From assembly GCA_022820945.1 (NCBI GenBank), contig JAJEEP010000166.1:1-50308 (forward strand): a stretch of 50,308 nt of DNA. Direction: 5' to 3'. The notes under the pieces were generated by a model. That model saw only the letters and a program-made list of their open reading frames with translations. It was not told where the DNA came from and did no database searches. A program made the position numbers and the translations under genes. Source of the stretch: Alphaproteobacteria bacterium (GTDB taxonomy: Bacteria > Pseudomonadota > Alphaproteobacteria > UBA828). Position 1 is the first letter of the stretch. Each line of letters opens with the position of its first letter. Below are positions 17,920 to 27,594 of this stretch, piece by piece.

Positions 17920-18200
17920 GAGTTCCGCCCTCACATAATGAGAGTTGCGAACGATCTCTGATGACAGCGTAATAGAGCGAAGAGAGGAAAGTCGCTCCGC
18001 ATTTCCATGGTCCCACTATAGGCGAAACGACCGACCGGGTCGAATCGCTGCGCGCGTCGCGTAAGTCGTTGGCGCAGCGTCCGTAATTGGCGCGATGGTC
18101 GGGCGTACGCATGCCGTCGCACGCCGGTCGCTGCGTGGGTGGAGTCGCGAACCCCGCAATGGGCTAGTATGGGTGGAGACACGGCCGCCGAGAGGAACCG

Positions 18201-19337
18201 TTGCAGCACCGGACCGAACTCCGACTCGCCGCAGAAGCGCTCGACCGCATCGACCGGCGCGCGTTGCCCGAGGCCCCATCCGCCATGGCCGTGGACGGCA
18301 GGCGCTACACCTGCCGGACGGCGCTCGCGGACGAGATCGAGCAGATCTTCCGCGGCCACCCGCTGCCGGTCGCCTTCGGCTGCGAGGTCGCCCGACCCGG
18401 CGACTACGTCACGCTCGACATCGCCGGCGTGCCGGTCATGCTGATTCGCGACGACGAGGGCACGGTGCGCGGGCTGCTGAATACCTGCCGGCACCGCGGT
18501 GCCCGTCTGCTGGACGGCGCCGGTCAGGCGGGCAAGCACGTCGTCTGCCCCTACCACAACTGGACCTACGACCGCTGCGGCGTGCTCACGGCGCAGCCGG
18601 GGGCAGAGCACTTCCCCGATGTCGCCGTCGGCGAGACCGGCCTGGTGCGCTTCCCCACGGAGGAACGCGACGGCTTCGTCTGGCTGCTGCTCGATCCCGC
18701 GGGCACGCTCGATCTCGACGAGGCCCTCGGCGCATTCGGTGCCGAGCTTGCGGCCTTCGGGCTGGCCGACTACCGCCACCGCGGCAGTCACGACTGGACC
18801 AAGCGGATGAACTGGAAGCTCGGGGTCGATACCTTCCTCGAGTACTACCACGTGCCCATCCTGCACCGCGCCTCCATCGGCAAGACGCTGTTCGGCACGG
18901 TCTTTCTCTACGAGGCCTGCGGCCGGCACGCCCGGCTGGTGGCGCCCCGCCGCAGCATCATGGACCAACAGGACGACGACCCGGCGACGTGGCGCGTGCT
19001 GCCGCACGCGACCATCGTCTATCGCCTCTTCCCCAATGCGGTGTTCATCAGCCAGGGGCCGCACGTGGAGCTTGTGCGCTTCTTCCCCGACCCCGAGCGT
19101 CCCGACACCACTGCGTGCCGCTTCAGCTTCGCCTCGCCCGCCGACGACCGCTCCAACCGCGACTGGGAGGAGATGATGCGGCTCGCGCTCGGCGTGCTGG
19201 ACAACGAGGACTTCGCCGTGATGGAAGGCGTGCAGGCGAACCTTGCCGCCGGCATCCAGCGCGAGATCGTGTTCGGACGGAACGAGATCGGGCTGCATAA
19301 TTTCCATCAGGAGCGCGATGCAGCGCTGAACGGCTGA
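18201..19337 (+). CDS. Rieske-type aromatic ring-hydroxylating oxygenase, alpha subunit
   Basis: 378 aa. The Rieske [2Fe-2S] ligands are Cys96, His98, Cys116 and His119 (CRHRG, CPYHNW). The mononuclear iron site is visible in the EYYHVPILH motif with a later NEDF aspartate. The probable start is TTG 18201, because AGAGGA lies 4 bp before it; an ATG at 18285 would still keep both iron sites. No ferredoxin or reductase gene is nearby, so electron partners must be encoded elsewhere. A formamidase-like gene follows after 21 bp. The substrate is unknown. Confidence 0.88.
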   Translation: MQHRTELRLAAEALDRIDRRALPEAPSAMAVDGRRYTCRTALADEIEQIFRGHPLPVAFGCEVARPGDYVTLDIAGVPVMLIRDDEGTVRGLLNTCRHRGARLLDGAGQAGKHVVCPYHNWTYDRCGVLTAQPGAEHFPDVAVGETGLVRFPTEERDGFVWLLLDPAGTLDLDEALGAFGAELAAFGLADYRHRGSHDWTKRMNWKLGVDTFLEYYHVPILHRASIGKTLFGTVFLYEACGRHARLVAPRRSIMDQQDDDPATWRVLPHATIVYRLFPNAVFISQGPHVELVRFFPDPERPDTTACRFSFASPADDRSNRDWEEMMRLALGVLDNEDFAVMEGVQANLAAGIQREIVFGRNEIGLHNFHQERDAALNG

Positions 19338-19358
19338 GGCGGGAGCCTGGAGCACACC

Positions 19359-20267
19359 ATGCCCAAGACCTATCTCTTCACCGTGGGCCCGGAGACGCAG
19401 CCTGCGATGACCATCGACCCCGGCGCGGAGGTCGAAGTCACGGTGGACGGCGCCTTCGACGACATCGAGGACATCGCGCAAGTGCCGACGCCGTTCACCC
19501 CGGCGTCCGAGGGCCACCCGCTTGCGCCGGTGACCGGGCCGATTGCCGTGCGCGGCGCGCGGCCGGGGGATTCGGTGGCGATCGACCTGCTCTCCATCGA
19601 GCCCTTCGGCGAGGGCGCCAATGCGGTGCTGCGCGATTTCGGCGTGCTCAAGGAGGAGTTTACCGAGCCCGCCATCGTCGGCTGCCCGATCCGCGACGGC
19701 CAGGCCTGGTTCGGCGACCGCGTGGCGATCCCGCTCGCACCCAACCTCGGCACGCTGTCGACCATGCCGCCGGAGGGCTACCGCCCCTCCCACGCCGGGC
19801 CCTATGGCGGCGACTTCGACCAGCGCGACGTGGGCGTCGGCGCACGCGTCCACCTGCCGGTGATGGTCGACGATGCGCTCGTGTTCATGGCCGATCCCCA
19901 CGCCGCGATCAGCGACGGCATCATCAGCGGCACCGGAGTCGAGTGCTCTGCGCGGGTGCGAGCACGGATCGACCTGAACAAGGCGAGTCCGGTGGAGAGG
20001 CCGATCTTCGAGCACAATGGCACGGTGCAGATCGTGGGCTACGGCCCCTCGGTGGAAGCAGCGACCGAGGACGCGTCCGACGCCGCCGTCGGCCTGGTCT
20101 CGCGCTGGACCGGCCTCTCGCGGCGCGAGGCGTACATGCTGCTTGGCATCGTGGGCGAGCTCCGCATCGGCACCTCGCCCCGGCCCACCATGGCGGCACG
20201 GCTGATCGTCGACAAAGGCGTGCTCGCCTCTGCCGGCTGGGACGGCGCGGTGGTGCCGCAAGCCTGA
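19359..20267 (+). CDS. Acetamidase/formamidase family protein
   Basis: 302 aa. FmdA/AmdA-type amidases release ammonia from short amides. Features are the TGPIAVRGARPGDSVAIDLL beta-strand core, a GDFDQRDVGVGARVHLPV segment, MADPHAAISDGIISGTGVE and the late SRREAYMLLGIVGELRIG. A GGAG site lies 9 bp before the ATG. Its position just after the Rieske oxygenase suggests a joint pathway in which an amide is formed or released, but that is inference. Formamide versus other amides cannot be decided. Confidence 0.88.
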   Translation: MPKTYLFTVGPETQPAMTIDPGAEVEVTVDGAFDDIEDIAQVPTPFTPASEGHPLAPVTGPIAVRGARPGDSVAIDLLSIEPFGEGANAVLRDFGVLKEEFTEPAIVGCPIRDGQAWFGDRVAIPLAPNLGTLSTMPPEGYRPSHAGPYGGDFDQRDVGVGARVHLPVMVDDALVFMADPHAAISDGIISGTGVECSARVRARIDLNKASPVERPIFEHNGTVQIVGYGPSVEAATEDASDAAVGLVSRWTGLSRREAYMLLGIVGELRIGTSPRPTMAARLIVDKGVLASAGWDGAVVPQA

Positions 20268-20315
20268 CACCCGCCGCCGCGGCTGCGCGTTCCCCGAGGC
20301 GGAGAATTGCGGATA

Positions 20316-20336
20316 CCCCAAGAATTAATTTTGGGG
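20316..20336. terminator. Candidate bidirectional transcription terminator
   Basis: CCCCAA (20316-20321) and TTGGGG (20331-20336) form the arms around an AT-only-like centre (GAATTAATT), with inner AAT/ATT pairing possible. It is 49 bp after the formamidase-like stop and is the only AT-rich spot in this stretch. The U-run is short, so termination strength is uncertain. Confidence 0.4.
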
Positions 20337-20347
20337 CGGCCTACTCC

Positions 20348-20421
20348 GGCCCAAAGTGGCCCAAGGTGGCCCAAGGTGGCTCAAGGTGGTCCGAGACGCG
20401 CGGCCCAAGGTGGACCAAAGC
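20348..20421. repeat. 10-bp tandem repeat array (GGCCCAAGGT-type units)
   Basis: Units at 20348, 20358, 20368, 20378 and 20388 follow each other without gaps: GGCCCAAAGT, GGCCCAAGGT twice, GGCTCAAGGT, then a diverged GGTCCGAGAC. After 4 bases two more units occur at 20402 and 20412. The 10-bp period is close to one DNA helical turn. It is not a CRISPR (no unique spacers). Confidence 0.85.
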
Positions 20422-20524
20422 GGCGGCCGTCTCTCGTTGCGACGCGGACAACGGTGCGGACTGCTTGAACGTCCTTCCGCCCACCGGGACCCGCTCGCTT
20501 TCGCGCTGAATGAACGTGCTCTTC

Positions 20525-20574
20525 ATGGCGCGATGTTGGCGCACCCGCCGCGCTCTGTGCACCGCACGATGGTG
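20525..20574 (-). repeat. 49-bp dispersed repeat, copy in reverse orientation
   Basis: Its reverse complement matches 27797-27846 with about three mismatches over 49 bp. The shared core is GTGCGGTGCACAGAGCGCGG followed by CGGGTGCGCCA. A shorter match is at 2022-2039. It sits 3' of both flanking convergent genes. Confidence 0.8.
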
Positions 20575-20597
20575 CGGAGATTCGGACGGAGAGGGGC

Positions 20598-22034
20598 TCA
20601 GGAGAAGAAGTAGGGCGTCAGTCCCTGCTGATTCTCGTCCACGATCAGGCGGCGGCCCGGCGGCGGGAAGGCGCGGGCCGTGCAGTCCGCCCGGTCGCAG
20701 AGGCGGCAGTTGATCCCGATGGGCACCGCTCCCGCCGGTGACTCCGGGTCGATGCCTCCCCCATAGACCAGACGGTTCGCGTGTGAGAGCGGACAGCCGA
20801 TGGCCACCACCAGTTGCTGGCCCGGCAGCGCATGGCCGGCGCCCGGCCGCGAGACCGCGCGGGCGATGGTGAGGAAGCGCGCGCCGTCCGGCATCTCGAC
20901 GAGGTCGAGGCGGTTCTCCCCCTGAGACCGAAAGGCGCGGTGCAAGCCCCAACGCGGGCAGAGCCCGCCGAAGCGGGCGAAGCGGAAGCCGCCGGCGTCG
21001 AAGCGGCGCAGCACGTTGCCCGCGCAATCGAGGTGGACGAGGAAGAACGGCACGCCCTTGGCCCCCGGCCGCTGCAGGGTGACGAGCCGCTGGCAGACGT
21101 GCTCGAACGACGCACCGAAGCGGCGGCCGAGGAGATCGATGTCGTAATGGAGCGCCTCCGCAGCCTCGTGGAAGCGCTCGTAGGGCATGACGCAGGCAGC
21201 GGCGAAATAGCTCGCGAGCTCGATGGCCAGGAGGTGGTGCGCCTCCCCCTGAAGATCCGCGTCGCCGGCGATATCGTCGAGCAGCTCGCGCCAGCCGAGC
21301 AGCGCCGCCTGAAAGGCGAGCTGGAACGTGCGTTCCTCGGGCGCTAAAGCATCGGAGAGCAGCACACGCCGGCCGTGGCGGTCGTAGCGACGGACCAGGT
21401 CGTGCATGACGTGCGCGGGCACGATGCGGACCTTGAGGCCCTGCACATCCGTGAGGACGGCGCGCAGCCCGGCATAGAGGCCGTCGGCATCGAGACTTTC
21501 GTCGGCCCAGAGCTGTTCGGCCGCCTCTTCCAGCTCGGGGAAATAGCCGGAGCGGGCCTGGATGAAATCGTGCACCGCGTCGCTCGGGTTTCCGGCCGCC
21601 CCCGCCAACGGCGCCGGCGGGTCGTCCGCCGCAGCCTGGCCGAGCCCTTCCGCAACGTTCGTTGTGTTTTCCAGGAGGTCGCGGTAGGCGCGGAACAGAT
21701 GAATGACGGCATCGCCCAGCGCCGGGCTCGCCTGGGCCGCGTCGCGGATGTCCTGATCGCTGACTTGGCTTCGCGCGAACAGCGGATCGCCGAAGACCTC
21801 CCGCAATTGGGCGGTGACACGGCCCTCGTCGTCCTCTGCGAAGCGCTGCAGGTCGATATCGAAGGCCTGACCCAGCTTGAGCAGGAAGGGAACCGTCACC
21901 GGGCGCTGGCTGCGCTCGATCAGGTTCAGATAGCTCGTGGAGATGCCAAGCTGGGCTGCCATGCGCGCCTGGGTCAGCCCGCGCTCCCGGCGGAGCCGGC
22001 GTACCCTCTGGCCTGCCATGACCTTGCCTTGCAT
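20598..22034 (-). CDS. XRE-family transcriptional regulator, RamB/ScfR type (glyoxylate-bypass control)
   Basis: 478 aa. An N-terminal helix-turn-helix (RRERGLTQARMAAQLGIS, about aa 12-60) is followed by an IrrE/ImmA-like central region (LAIELASYFAAACVMPYERF) and a C-terminal DUF2083-like part with cysteines C443, C446 and C451 (CRLCDRADC). In related RamB/PrpR proteins such cysteines can hold an Fe-S cluster or sense acyl-CoA. ATG 22034 is chosen because GGAG lies 6 bp upstream; ATG 22040 directly abuts it. It is divergent from aceB-aceA, exactly where RamB-type regulators of acetate metabolism are found. Confidence 0.88.
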   Translation of the reverse strand: MQGKVMAGQRVRRLRRERGLTQARMAAQLGISTSYLNLIERSQRPVTVPFLLKLGQAFDIDLQRFAEDDEGRVTAQLREVFGDPLFARSQVSDQDIRDAAQASPALGDAVIHLFRAYRDLLENTTNVAEGLGQAAADDPPAPLAGAAGNPSDAVHDFIQARSGYFPELEEAAEQLWADESLDADGLYAGLRAVLTDVQGLKVRIVPAHVMHDLVRRYDRHGRRVLLSDALAPEERTFQLAFQAALLGWRELLDDIAGDADLQGEAHHLLAIELASYFAAACVMPYERFHEAAEALHYDIDLLGRRFGASFEHVCQRLVTLQRPGAKGVPFFLVHLDCAGNVLRRFDAGGFRFARFGGLCPRWGLHRAFRSQGENRLDLVEMPDGARFLTIARAVSRPGAGHALPGQQLVVAIGCPLSHANRLVYGGGIDPESPAGAVPIGINCRLCDRADCTARAFPPPGRRLIVDENQQGLTPYFFS

Positions 22035-22092
22035 GGTCATCTCCGTATTGTAGCGGCGGCCGCGCCCCGTGCGCGGCCGCGCAATTTTACCA

Positions 22093-22132
22093 AATTCACA
22101 GTACTACAATAATTCACATACTAAATGTGAAT
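22093..22132. promoter_or_regulatory. Candidate operator in the regulator-aceB intergenic region (TTCACA sites)
   Basis: ATTCACA (22112-22118) and TGTGAAT (22126-22132) are a perfect 7-bp inverted repeat with a 7-base AT spacer. A further direct AATTCACA copy lies at 22093-22100. The region is strikingly AT-rich. Its place between the regulator and aceB suggests binding by that regulator; this is inference. Confidence 0.5.
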
Positions 22133-22182
22133 GAAATACACGTTTTTTTCCAACATGTTATGGACATTTTCACCCCATCGCG

Positions 22183-22209
22183 CGACATTCATGTCGTATT
22201 GCGATGCAA
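22183..22209. promoter_or_regulatory. Second pair of short palindromes upstream of aceB
   Basis: CGACAT/ATGTCG (22183-22188, 22191-22196, 2-base spacer) is followed by TTGC-GAT-GCAA (22199-22209), ending just before the AAGGAG ribosome site of aceB. RamB and PrpR sites in actinobacteria contain TTTGCAAA-like cores, so the second palindrome is suggestive. Being this close to the start codon, binding here would likely repress. Confidence 0.35.
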
Positions 22210-22229
22210 AACGCAAGGAGCAGCACGCA

Positions 22230-23876
22230 ATGCCGCAGAGCCGTAGGAAGGACGCCGAGGCGCCCGAGGGGACCGGAATCGAGATCAACGGGCCTGCCGT
22301 CCCCGGCCTTGCCGAAATTCTGACCGACGAGGCCTGCGCCTTCGTCGCCATGCTGGAACGCCGCTTCGGCGACGAGCGGCGGCGCCTGCTCGAGGCCCGC
22401 GCGGCCTTCCAGGCCCGTATCGATGCCGGCAAGGATCCGGCCTTCCGACCCGAGACCAAGTCGATCCGCGAGGGCGACTGGACCATCGCGGGCACGCCGG
22501 CCGACCTCACAGACCGGCGGGTGGAGATCACCGGCCCGGTCGATCGCAAGATGATCATCAACGCGCTGAACTGCGGCGCCTCCTGCTTCATGGCCGACTT
22601 CGAGGATGCTGCCTCGCCCACCTGGGAGGCGATGATTGCCGGCCAGGTCAACCTGCGCGATGCGGCGCGCCGCACCATCGCCATGACCGACCCCAACAGC
22701 GGCAAGTCGTATGCGCTGGGGGACGAGCTCGCCACCCTCATCGTCCGCCCGCGCGGCTGGCATCTTGAGGAGGCGCACCTCCTGGTCGACGGCCGTCCGG
22801 TGTCCGCGAGCCTGTTCGATTTCGCGCTCTACTTCTTCCACAACGCGGCAGAGCTCGGCGCCAACGGCTCCGGCCCCTACTTCTACCTGCCCAAGATGGA
22901 GCATTACGAAGAGGCGGCGCTCTGGAACGACGTGTTTGTCGAAGCGCAGGAGGAGCTCGGGCTCCCCGTCGGCACGATCAAGGCCACGGTGCTGATCGAG
23001 ACCATCACCGCAGCCTTCGAGATGGACGAGATCCTGCACGCGCTGAAGGACCACATCGTCGGCCTCAATTGCGGGCGCTGGGACTACATCTTCAGCGTCA
23101 TCAAGACCTTCCGAAACCGTCCCGACTGGGTGCTGCCGGACCGCGGCCTCGTCACCATGACGCAGCCCTTCATGCGCTCCTACAGCCGGCTCCTGATCAA
23201 GACCTGTCACCGGCGCGGCGCGCACGCGATGGGCGGCATGGCGGCGCAGATTCCCATCAAGGGCGACGATGCCGCGAACGAGCAGGCGTTCGGCAAGGTC
23301 CGTGCGGACAAGGAGCGAGAGGCCAGCGACGGCCACGACGGCACCTGGGTCGCCCATCCGGGGCTGGTGCCCATCGCCCGCGAGATCTTCGACCGGTCGA
23401 TGCCGGAGGCCAATCAGGTTTCGCGTCAGCTCGGCAACGTGACCGTGACCGAGGCCGATCTTCTCGCGGTCCCCGAAGGCGAGCTCACCGAAGAGGGGCT
23501 GCGCAACAACATCCGCGTCGCCATCCAGTACATCGAGGCATGGCTCGCGGGCCGCGGCGCCGTGCCGCTCTACAACCTGATGGAAGACGCGGCCACCGCC
23601 GAAATCAGCCGTGCCCAGCTCTGGCAATGCCTGCAGCACGGCGCGCGCCTGGCCGATGGCCGCACGGTCGACTGGGCGCTGGTGGACCAGATGGTCGCGC
23701 AAGAGGTCGCGACCCTCAGGGACACCCTCGGCGAGGACCGCTACGAGGGGGGCCATTTCGACGATGCAGTCGCCCTCTTCACCCAGGTCGCGACGGGCAA
23801 CGGCTTCCCCGATTTCCTGACGCTGCCCGCGTACAAGGTCTTGAACACCATCCATGACGGCGAGAGCGCCGATTGA
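22230..23876 (+). CDS. aceB: Malate synthase (A-type)
   Basis: 548 aa. Condenses glyoxylate with acetyl-CoA to malate, completing the glyoxylate bypass. Marks: [47 protein letters not shown], a [17 protein letters not shown] segment, [29 protein letters not shown] and the catalytic aspartate region [17 protein letters not shown]. Length fits malate synthase A rather than the longer G type. ATG 22230 has AAGGAG 9 bp upstream. Isocitrate lyase follows after 10 bp, so the two form an operon. Confidence 0.96.
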   Translation: MPQSRRKDAEAPEGTGIEINGPAVPGLAEILTDEACAFVAMLERRFGDERRRLLEARAAFQARIDAGKDPAFRPETKSIREGDWTIAGTPADLTDRRVEITGPVDRKMIINALNCGASCFMADFEDAASPTWEAMIAGQVNLRDAARRTIAMTDPNSGKSYALGDELATLIVRPRGWHLEEAHLLVDGRPVSASLFDFALYFFHNAAELGANGSGPYFYLPKMEHYEEAALWNDVFVEAQEELGLPVGTIKATVLIETITAAFEMDEILHALKDHIVGLNCGRWDYIFSVIKTFRNRPDWVLPDRGLVTMTQPFMRSYSRLLIKTCHRRGAHAMGGMAAQIPIKGDDAANEQAFGKVRADKEREASDGHDGTWVAHPGLVPIAREIFDRSMPEANQVSRQLGNVTVTEADLLAVPEGELTEEGLRNNIRVAIQYIEAWLAGRGAVPLYNLMEDAATAEISRAQLWQCLQHGARLADGRTVDWALVDQMVAQEVATLRDTLGEDRYEGGHFDDAVALFTQVATGNGFPDFLTLPAYKVLNTIHDGESAD

Positions 23877-23886
23877 GGAGAATGAG

Positions 23887-25188
<1,302 letters not shown>

Positions 25189-25208
25189 AGCAATATCCAA
25201 CCACACCG

Positions 25209-25353
25209 GATCGCCTTGACTGGAATGACACCCACCTCCCCCTGTCCCCCTCCCCCCGGAGGGCGGAGGGGGAACGCAGACGGCGCCGACCTTCTCTCCC
25301 TCTCCTCCCCCGTGGGGAGGAGAGGGTCGGGGTGAGGAGGGGTTTTCCCGGGC
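25209..25353 (+). repeat. Dispersed palindromic repeat, copy A
   Basis: The first 71 bp (25209-25279) are identical to the reverse complement of 50238-50308. The rest is similar apart from a short central swap. It contains two stem-loops: CCCCCTCC (25246-25253) with GGAGGGGG (25265-25272), and a 13-bp perfect stem, CCCTCTCCTCCCC (25298-25310) with GGGGAGGAGAGGG (25314-25326), around a 3-base loop. Similarity runs up to the last bases before the methyltransferase ATG. It may act as a terminator for aceBA. Confidence 0.9.
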
Positions 25354-25354
25354 C

Positions 25355-26248
25355 ATGCTGCGCATCGTGCTCGCGGACAATCTGGAGGTGCTGCAGACGC
25401 TCGACGACGGCAGCATCGACCTGATCTATATCGACCCGCCCTTCAACACCGGGCGCAGCCAGACGCGGGTTGCGCTCAGGACGGAGCAGGACGTGGCGGG
25501 CGACAGGACCGGCTTCCAGGGCCAGCGCTACCGGACCACCGTGCTGGGCGCCACCGGCTACGGCGATCGCTTCGACGACTATTTGGCCTTCCTGGAGCCG
25601 CGCCTGGCCGAGGCCCACCGGGTGCTGGCGGACACGGGCTCGCTCTTCTTCCACATCGACTGCCGCGAGGCGCATTACTGCAAGGTGCTGCTGGACGGCA
25701 TCTTCGGGCGCGAGAGCTTCATCAACGAGATCATCTGGGCCTACGACTACGGCGGGAGGCCCAAGCGGCGCTGGCCCGCCAAGCACGACACCATCCTCTG
25801 GTACGCGAAGGACCCGGCGCACTACACCTTCAACTTCGACGAGATTGACCGCATCCCCTACATGGCGCCGGCGCTGGTGGGGGCAGAGAAGGCCGCGAGA
25901 GGCAAGACTCCGACGGACGTCTGGTGGCATACCATCGTTCCCACAAACTCGAAGGAGAAGACGGGCTACGCCACCCAGAAACCGCTCGGGCTGCTGGAGC
26001 GCATCGTCAAGGTGCACTCGTCGCCGGGCGACAGGCTGATGGATTTCTTCGCAGGCTCCGGCACCTTCGGCGAGGCCGCCGCCAAGCACGGCCGCTCGTG
26101 CCTCCTGGTGGACGACAACCCCGAGGCGGTGCAAATCATGTCCAAACGGCTTACTCGATACTCGCCCCAGTTCGAGGGACTTGAACTGGAACTCGACGAG
26201 ACTACTGAACTTCAGGGCCAGCTACCCTTTGGAGATATTCGTGAATAG
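25355..26248 (+). CDS. Site-specific DNA methyltransferase (amino-methylating, beta class)
   Basis: 297 aa. The catalytic DPPFNTG motif is at aa 27-33 and the SAM-binding FAGSGTFGEAA motif at 232-242. The catalytic motif coming first is the beta-class order, so the product is N6-methyladenine or N4-methylcytosine. TQKPLGLLERI before the SAM motif is typical. The ATG directly abuts the dispersed repeat, and the only ribosome-site-like AGGAGGGG lies 12 bp away inside the repeat. It overlaps the putative endonuclease by 8 bp, the arrangement of a type II restriction-modification pair. The target site is unknown. Confidence 0.9.
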   Translation: MLRIVLADNLEVLQTLDDGSIDLIYIDPPFNTGRSQTRVALRTEQDVAGDRTGFQGQRYRTTVLGATGYGDRFDDYLAFLEPRLAEAHRVLADTGSLFFHIDCREAHYCKVLLDGIFGRESFINEIIWAYDYGGRPKRRWPAKHDTILWYAKDPAHYTFNFDEIDRIPYMAPALVGAEKAARGKTPTDVWWHTIVPTNSKEKTGYATQKPLGLLERIVKVHSSPGDRLMDFFAGSGTFGEAAAKHGRSCLLVDDNPEAVQIMSKRLTRYSPQFEGLELELDETTELQGQLPFGDIRE

Positions 26249-26804
26249 GCCAAGGAATATCGCAGACCCGGACTTTACTCATCTAACCGATTTCGCCTCT
26301 GAGCTCGGAGCACAATACAGAGCCCGTATGGCTGATTGGCAAGGGAGCCCGTTTGAATGGATTACCACTTGTCCGACTGCGCGACGGGGCGCGGTAGGCA
26401 AACAACTAATCTCTAATCTATTGGAAAACCGGGGATTGTTGGTCAGACCCTGTCGCGGGCGGGGAGCAGATCGAATTGTGAATTCAAAACGTATAGCGAT
26501 GAAATTCTCGATGATATGGGAGACAGAGCGCTACGTCTTTCAACAAATTAGAGATCAAAATTATGACTTAATGTTTTGTTTGGGTGTTTGCCCTGATGAA
26601 GCTCATTCGTGGGTATTCACGAAGGATTTCCTGCTCGAGAATCAGGACAGACTCGAGGGATTCAGGTTCCAGCATCGCGGAAGGCAAGGCGTCGATACAG
26701 CATGGATTCACGTCGATCCGGCGGACCCGCATCCGTGGCTCGAACCGCATGGTGGAACTCTGCGAAATGCACTTGACACATTGACCGGGTTGCTCGCCGA
26801 ATAA
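26241..26804 (+). CDS. Putative type II restriction endonuclease (partner of the methyltransferase)
   Basis: 187 aa from GTG 26241, chosen because GGAG lies about 7 bp upstream and the start overlaps the methyltransferase stop. A PD-(D/E)XK-like core may be GADRIV...IAMKFS (Asp and Lys visible; the usual middle acidic residue appears as Ala). It is followed by YVFQQIRDQNYDLMFCLG, a pattern I associate with restriction endonucleases. Base composition is clearly more AT-rich than its neighbours (many AT-ending codons), indicating recent acquisition. Position supports the role more than the motif does. Confidence 0.65.
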   Translation: MNRPRNIADPDFTHLTDFASELGAQYRARMADWQGSPFEWITTCPTARRGAVGKQLISNLLENRGLLVRPCRGRGADRIVNSKRIAMKFSMIWETERYVFQQIRDQNYDLMFCLGVCPDEAHSWVFTKDFLLENQDRLEGFRFQHRGRQGVDTAWIHVDPADPHPWLEPHGGTLRNALDTLTGLLAE

Positions 26805-26859
26805 ATCTTAGTGTCTATGCTGGAAGCACAGTATTGCCTAAATGCTCAGGCCAATTTAC

Positions 26860-27219
26860 TCATGGACCTGACAAGTGGGTCTTGCTATGTACGCGCGTTC
26901 CCTCACCCAACTCCCCGATGCCGGCAATCTGCATCGGAGCGCGGTCGGGGAACTCGACGACCAGCTTCAGCGTGCCGCCCATACCTTCGATGTAGCCGCG
27001 CAGCGTCGAGATCAGGAGGTCGCTGCGCTTTTCCATCTGGGCGACGGAGGCCTGGCGAATGTTCAGCGCCCTGGCGATCTCGACCTGGGTGAGTTCCCTT
27101 GCCTTGCGGAGTTCCTGAAGGGTCTTGTACTCCGCGTGCAGGCGGTCGGTCTCGGCGTCGATTCGCGCTCGCCGCTCCGGCGGCAGGCCCTTCATCTTGT
27201 CCCTGAGGGTGGTGGCCAT
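26860..27219 (-). CDS. XRE-family antitoxin, HigA-like
   Basis: 119 aa. A helical, charged N-terminus (PPERRARIDAETDRLHAEY) is followed by a helix-turn-helix: ELTQVEIARALNIRQASVAQ at about aa 42-61. The C-terminal GGTLKLVVEFPDRAP is typical of this antitoxin group. An AAGGATAG site precedes ATG 27219. It starts 4 bp after the toxin stop, the toxin-first order of higBA-type modules. It would neutralise the toxin and repress the shared promoter. Confidence 0.87.
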   Translation of the reverse strand: MATTLRDKMKGLPPERRARIDAETDRLHAEYKTLQELRKARELTQVEIARALNIRQASVAQMEKRSDLLISTLRGYIEGMGGTLKLVVEFPDRAPMQIAGIGELGEGTRVHSKTHLSGP

Positions 27220-27223
27220 CGGT

Positions 27224-27589
27224 CTATCCTTTCATCGCCGCGAGATGGCGGTCGAAGCGCTTGTCGGCCGTGGCGATGAGCCGTTTGTAGAACCGCCTCT
27301 CATTGGTCCCCGCTTTATCGCCTGCAACCAGCAGGACGGCCTTGCGCTCCGGATCGAAGGCGAATGCGATACGCCAGACGCCGTCTGCGGCGTTGCATCG
27401 CAGCTCCTTCATGTTCGCGTGCTTCGACCCCACGAGTGTGTCCGCGTACGGTCGCCCCAGTTGCGGTCCCTCGCGCTCCAAGAACTGTGCGCGGGCCAGG
27501 ATGGCGTCCTGTACGGCTTCGGGGTACGCATCGAACTCGACCTCGAAGGCCTCAAAGAACGTGACGATCCAGTTGATGCCAGGACTCAT
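27224..27589 (-). CDS. RelE/HigB-superfamily toxin (Gp49-like)
   Basis: 121 aa. Marks of the phage-derived Gp49-like toxin family are EFDAYPEAVQDAILARAQFL, the conserved MKELRCNAADGVWRIAFAFDP strands (MKELR, WRIAF), and AVLLVAGDKAG with RRFYKRLI. Such toxins cut mRNA at the ribosome. It lies first in a two-gene operon with a HigA-like antitoxin. No ribosome site precedes the ATG and a promoter ends 6 bp before it, so the mRNA may be leaderless. Confidence 0.87.
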   Translation of the reverse strand: MSPGINWIVTFFEAFEVEFDAYPEAVQDAILARAQFLEREGPQLGRPYADTLVGSKHANMKELRCNAADGVWRIAFAFDPERKAVLLVAGDKAGTNERRFYKRLIATADKRFDRHLAAMKG

Positions 27590-27594
27590 AACAA

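Larger units (their letters stand above)
20268..20597. other. 330-bp intergenic region between convergent genes
   Basis: It lies between the stop codons of the formamidase-like gene and the RamB-type regulator. It contains an AT-rich hairpin (20316-20336), a 10-bp tandem repeat array (20348-20421) and a copy of the 49-bp dispersed repeat (20525-20574). No protein-coding gene is supported. Confidence 0.6.

Noticed and set aside
20348-20421. CRISPR-like array
   Set aside because: Units are 10 bp and contiguous with no unique spacers, so this is a simple tandem repeat.
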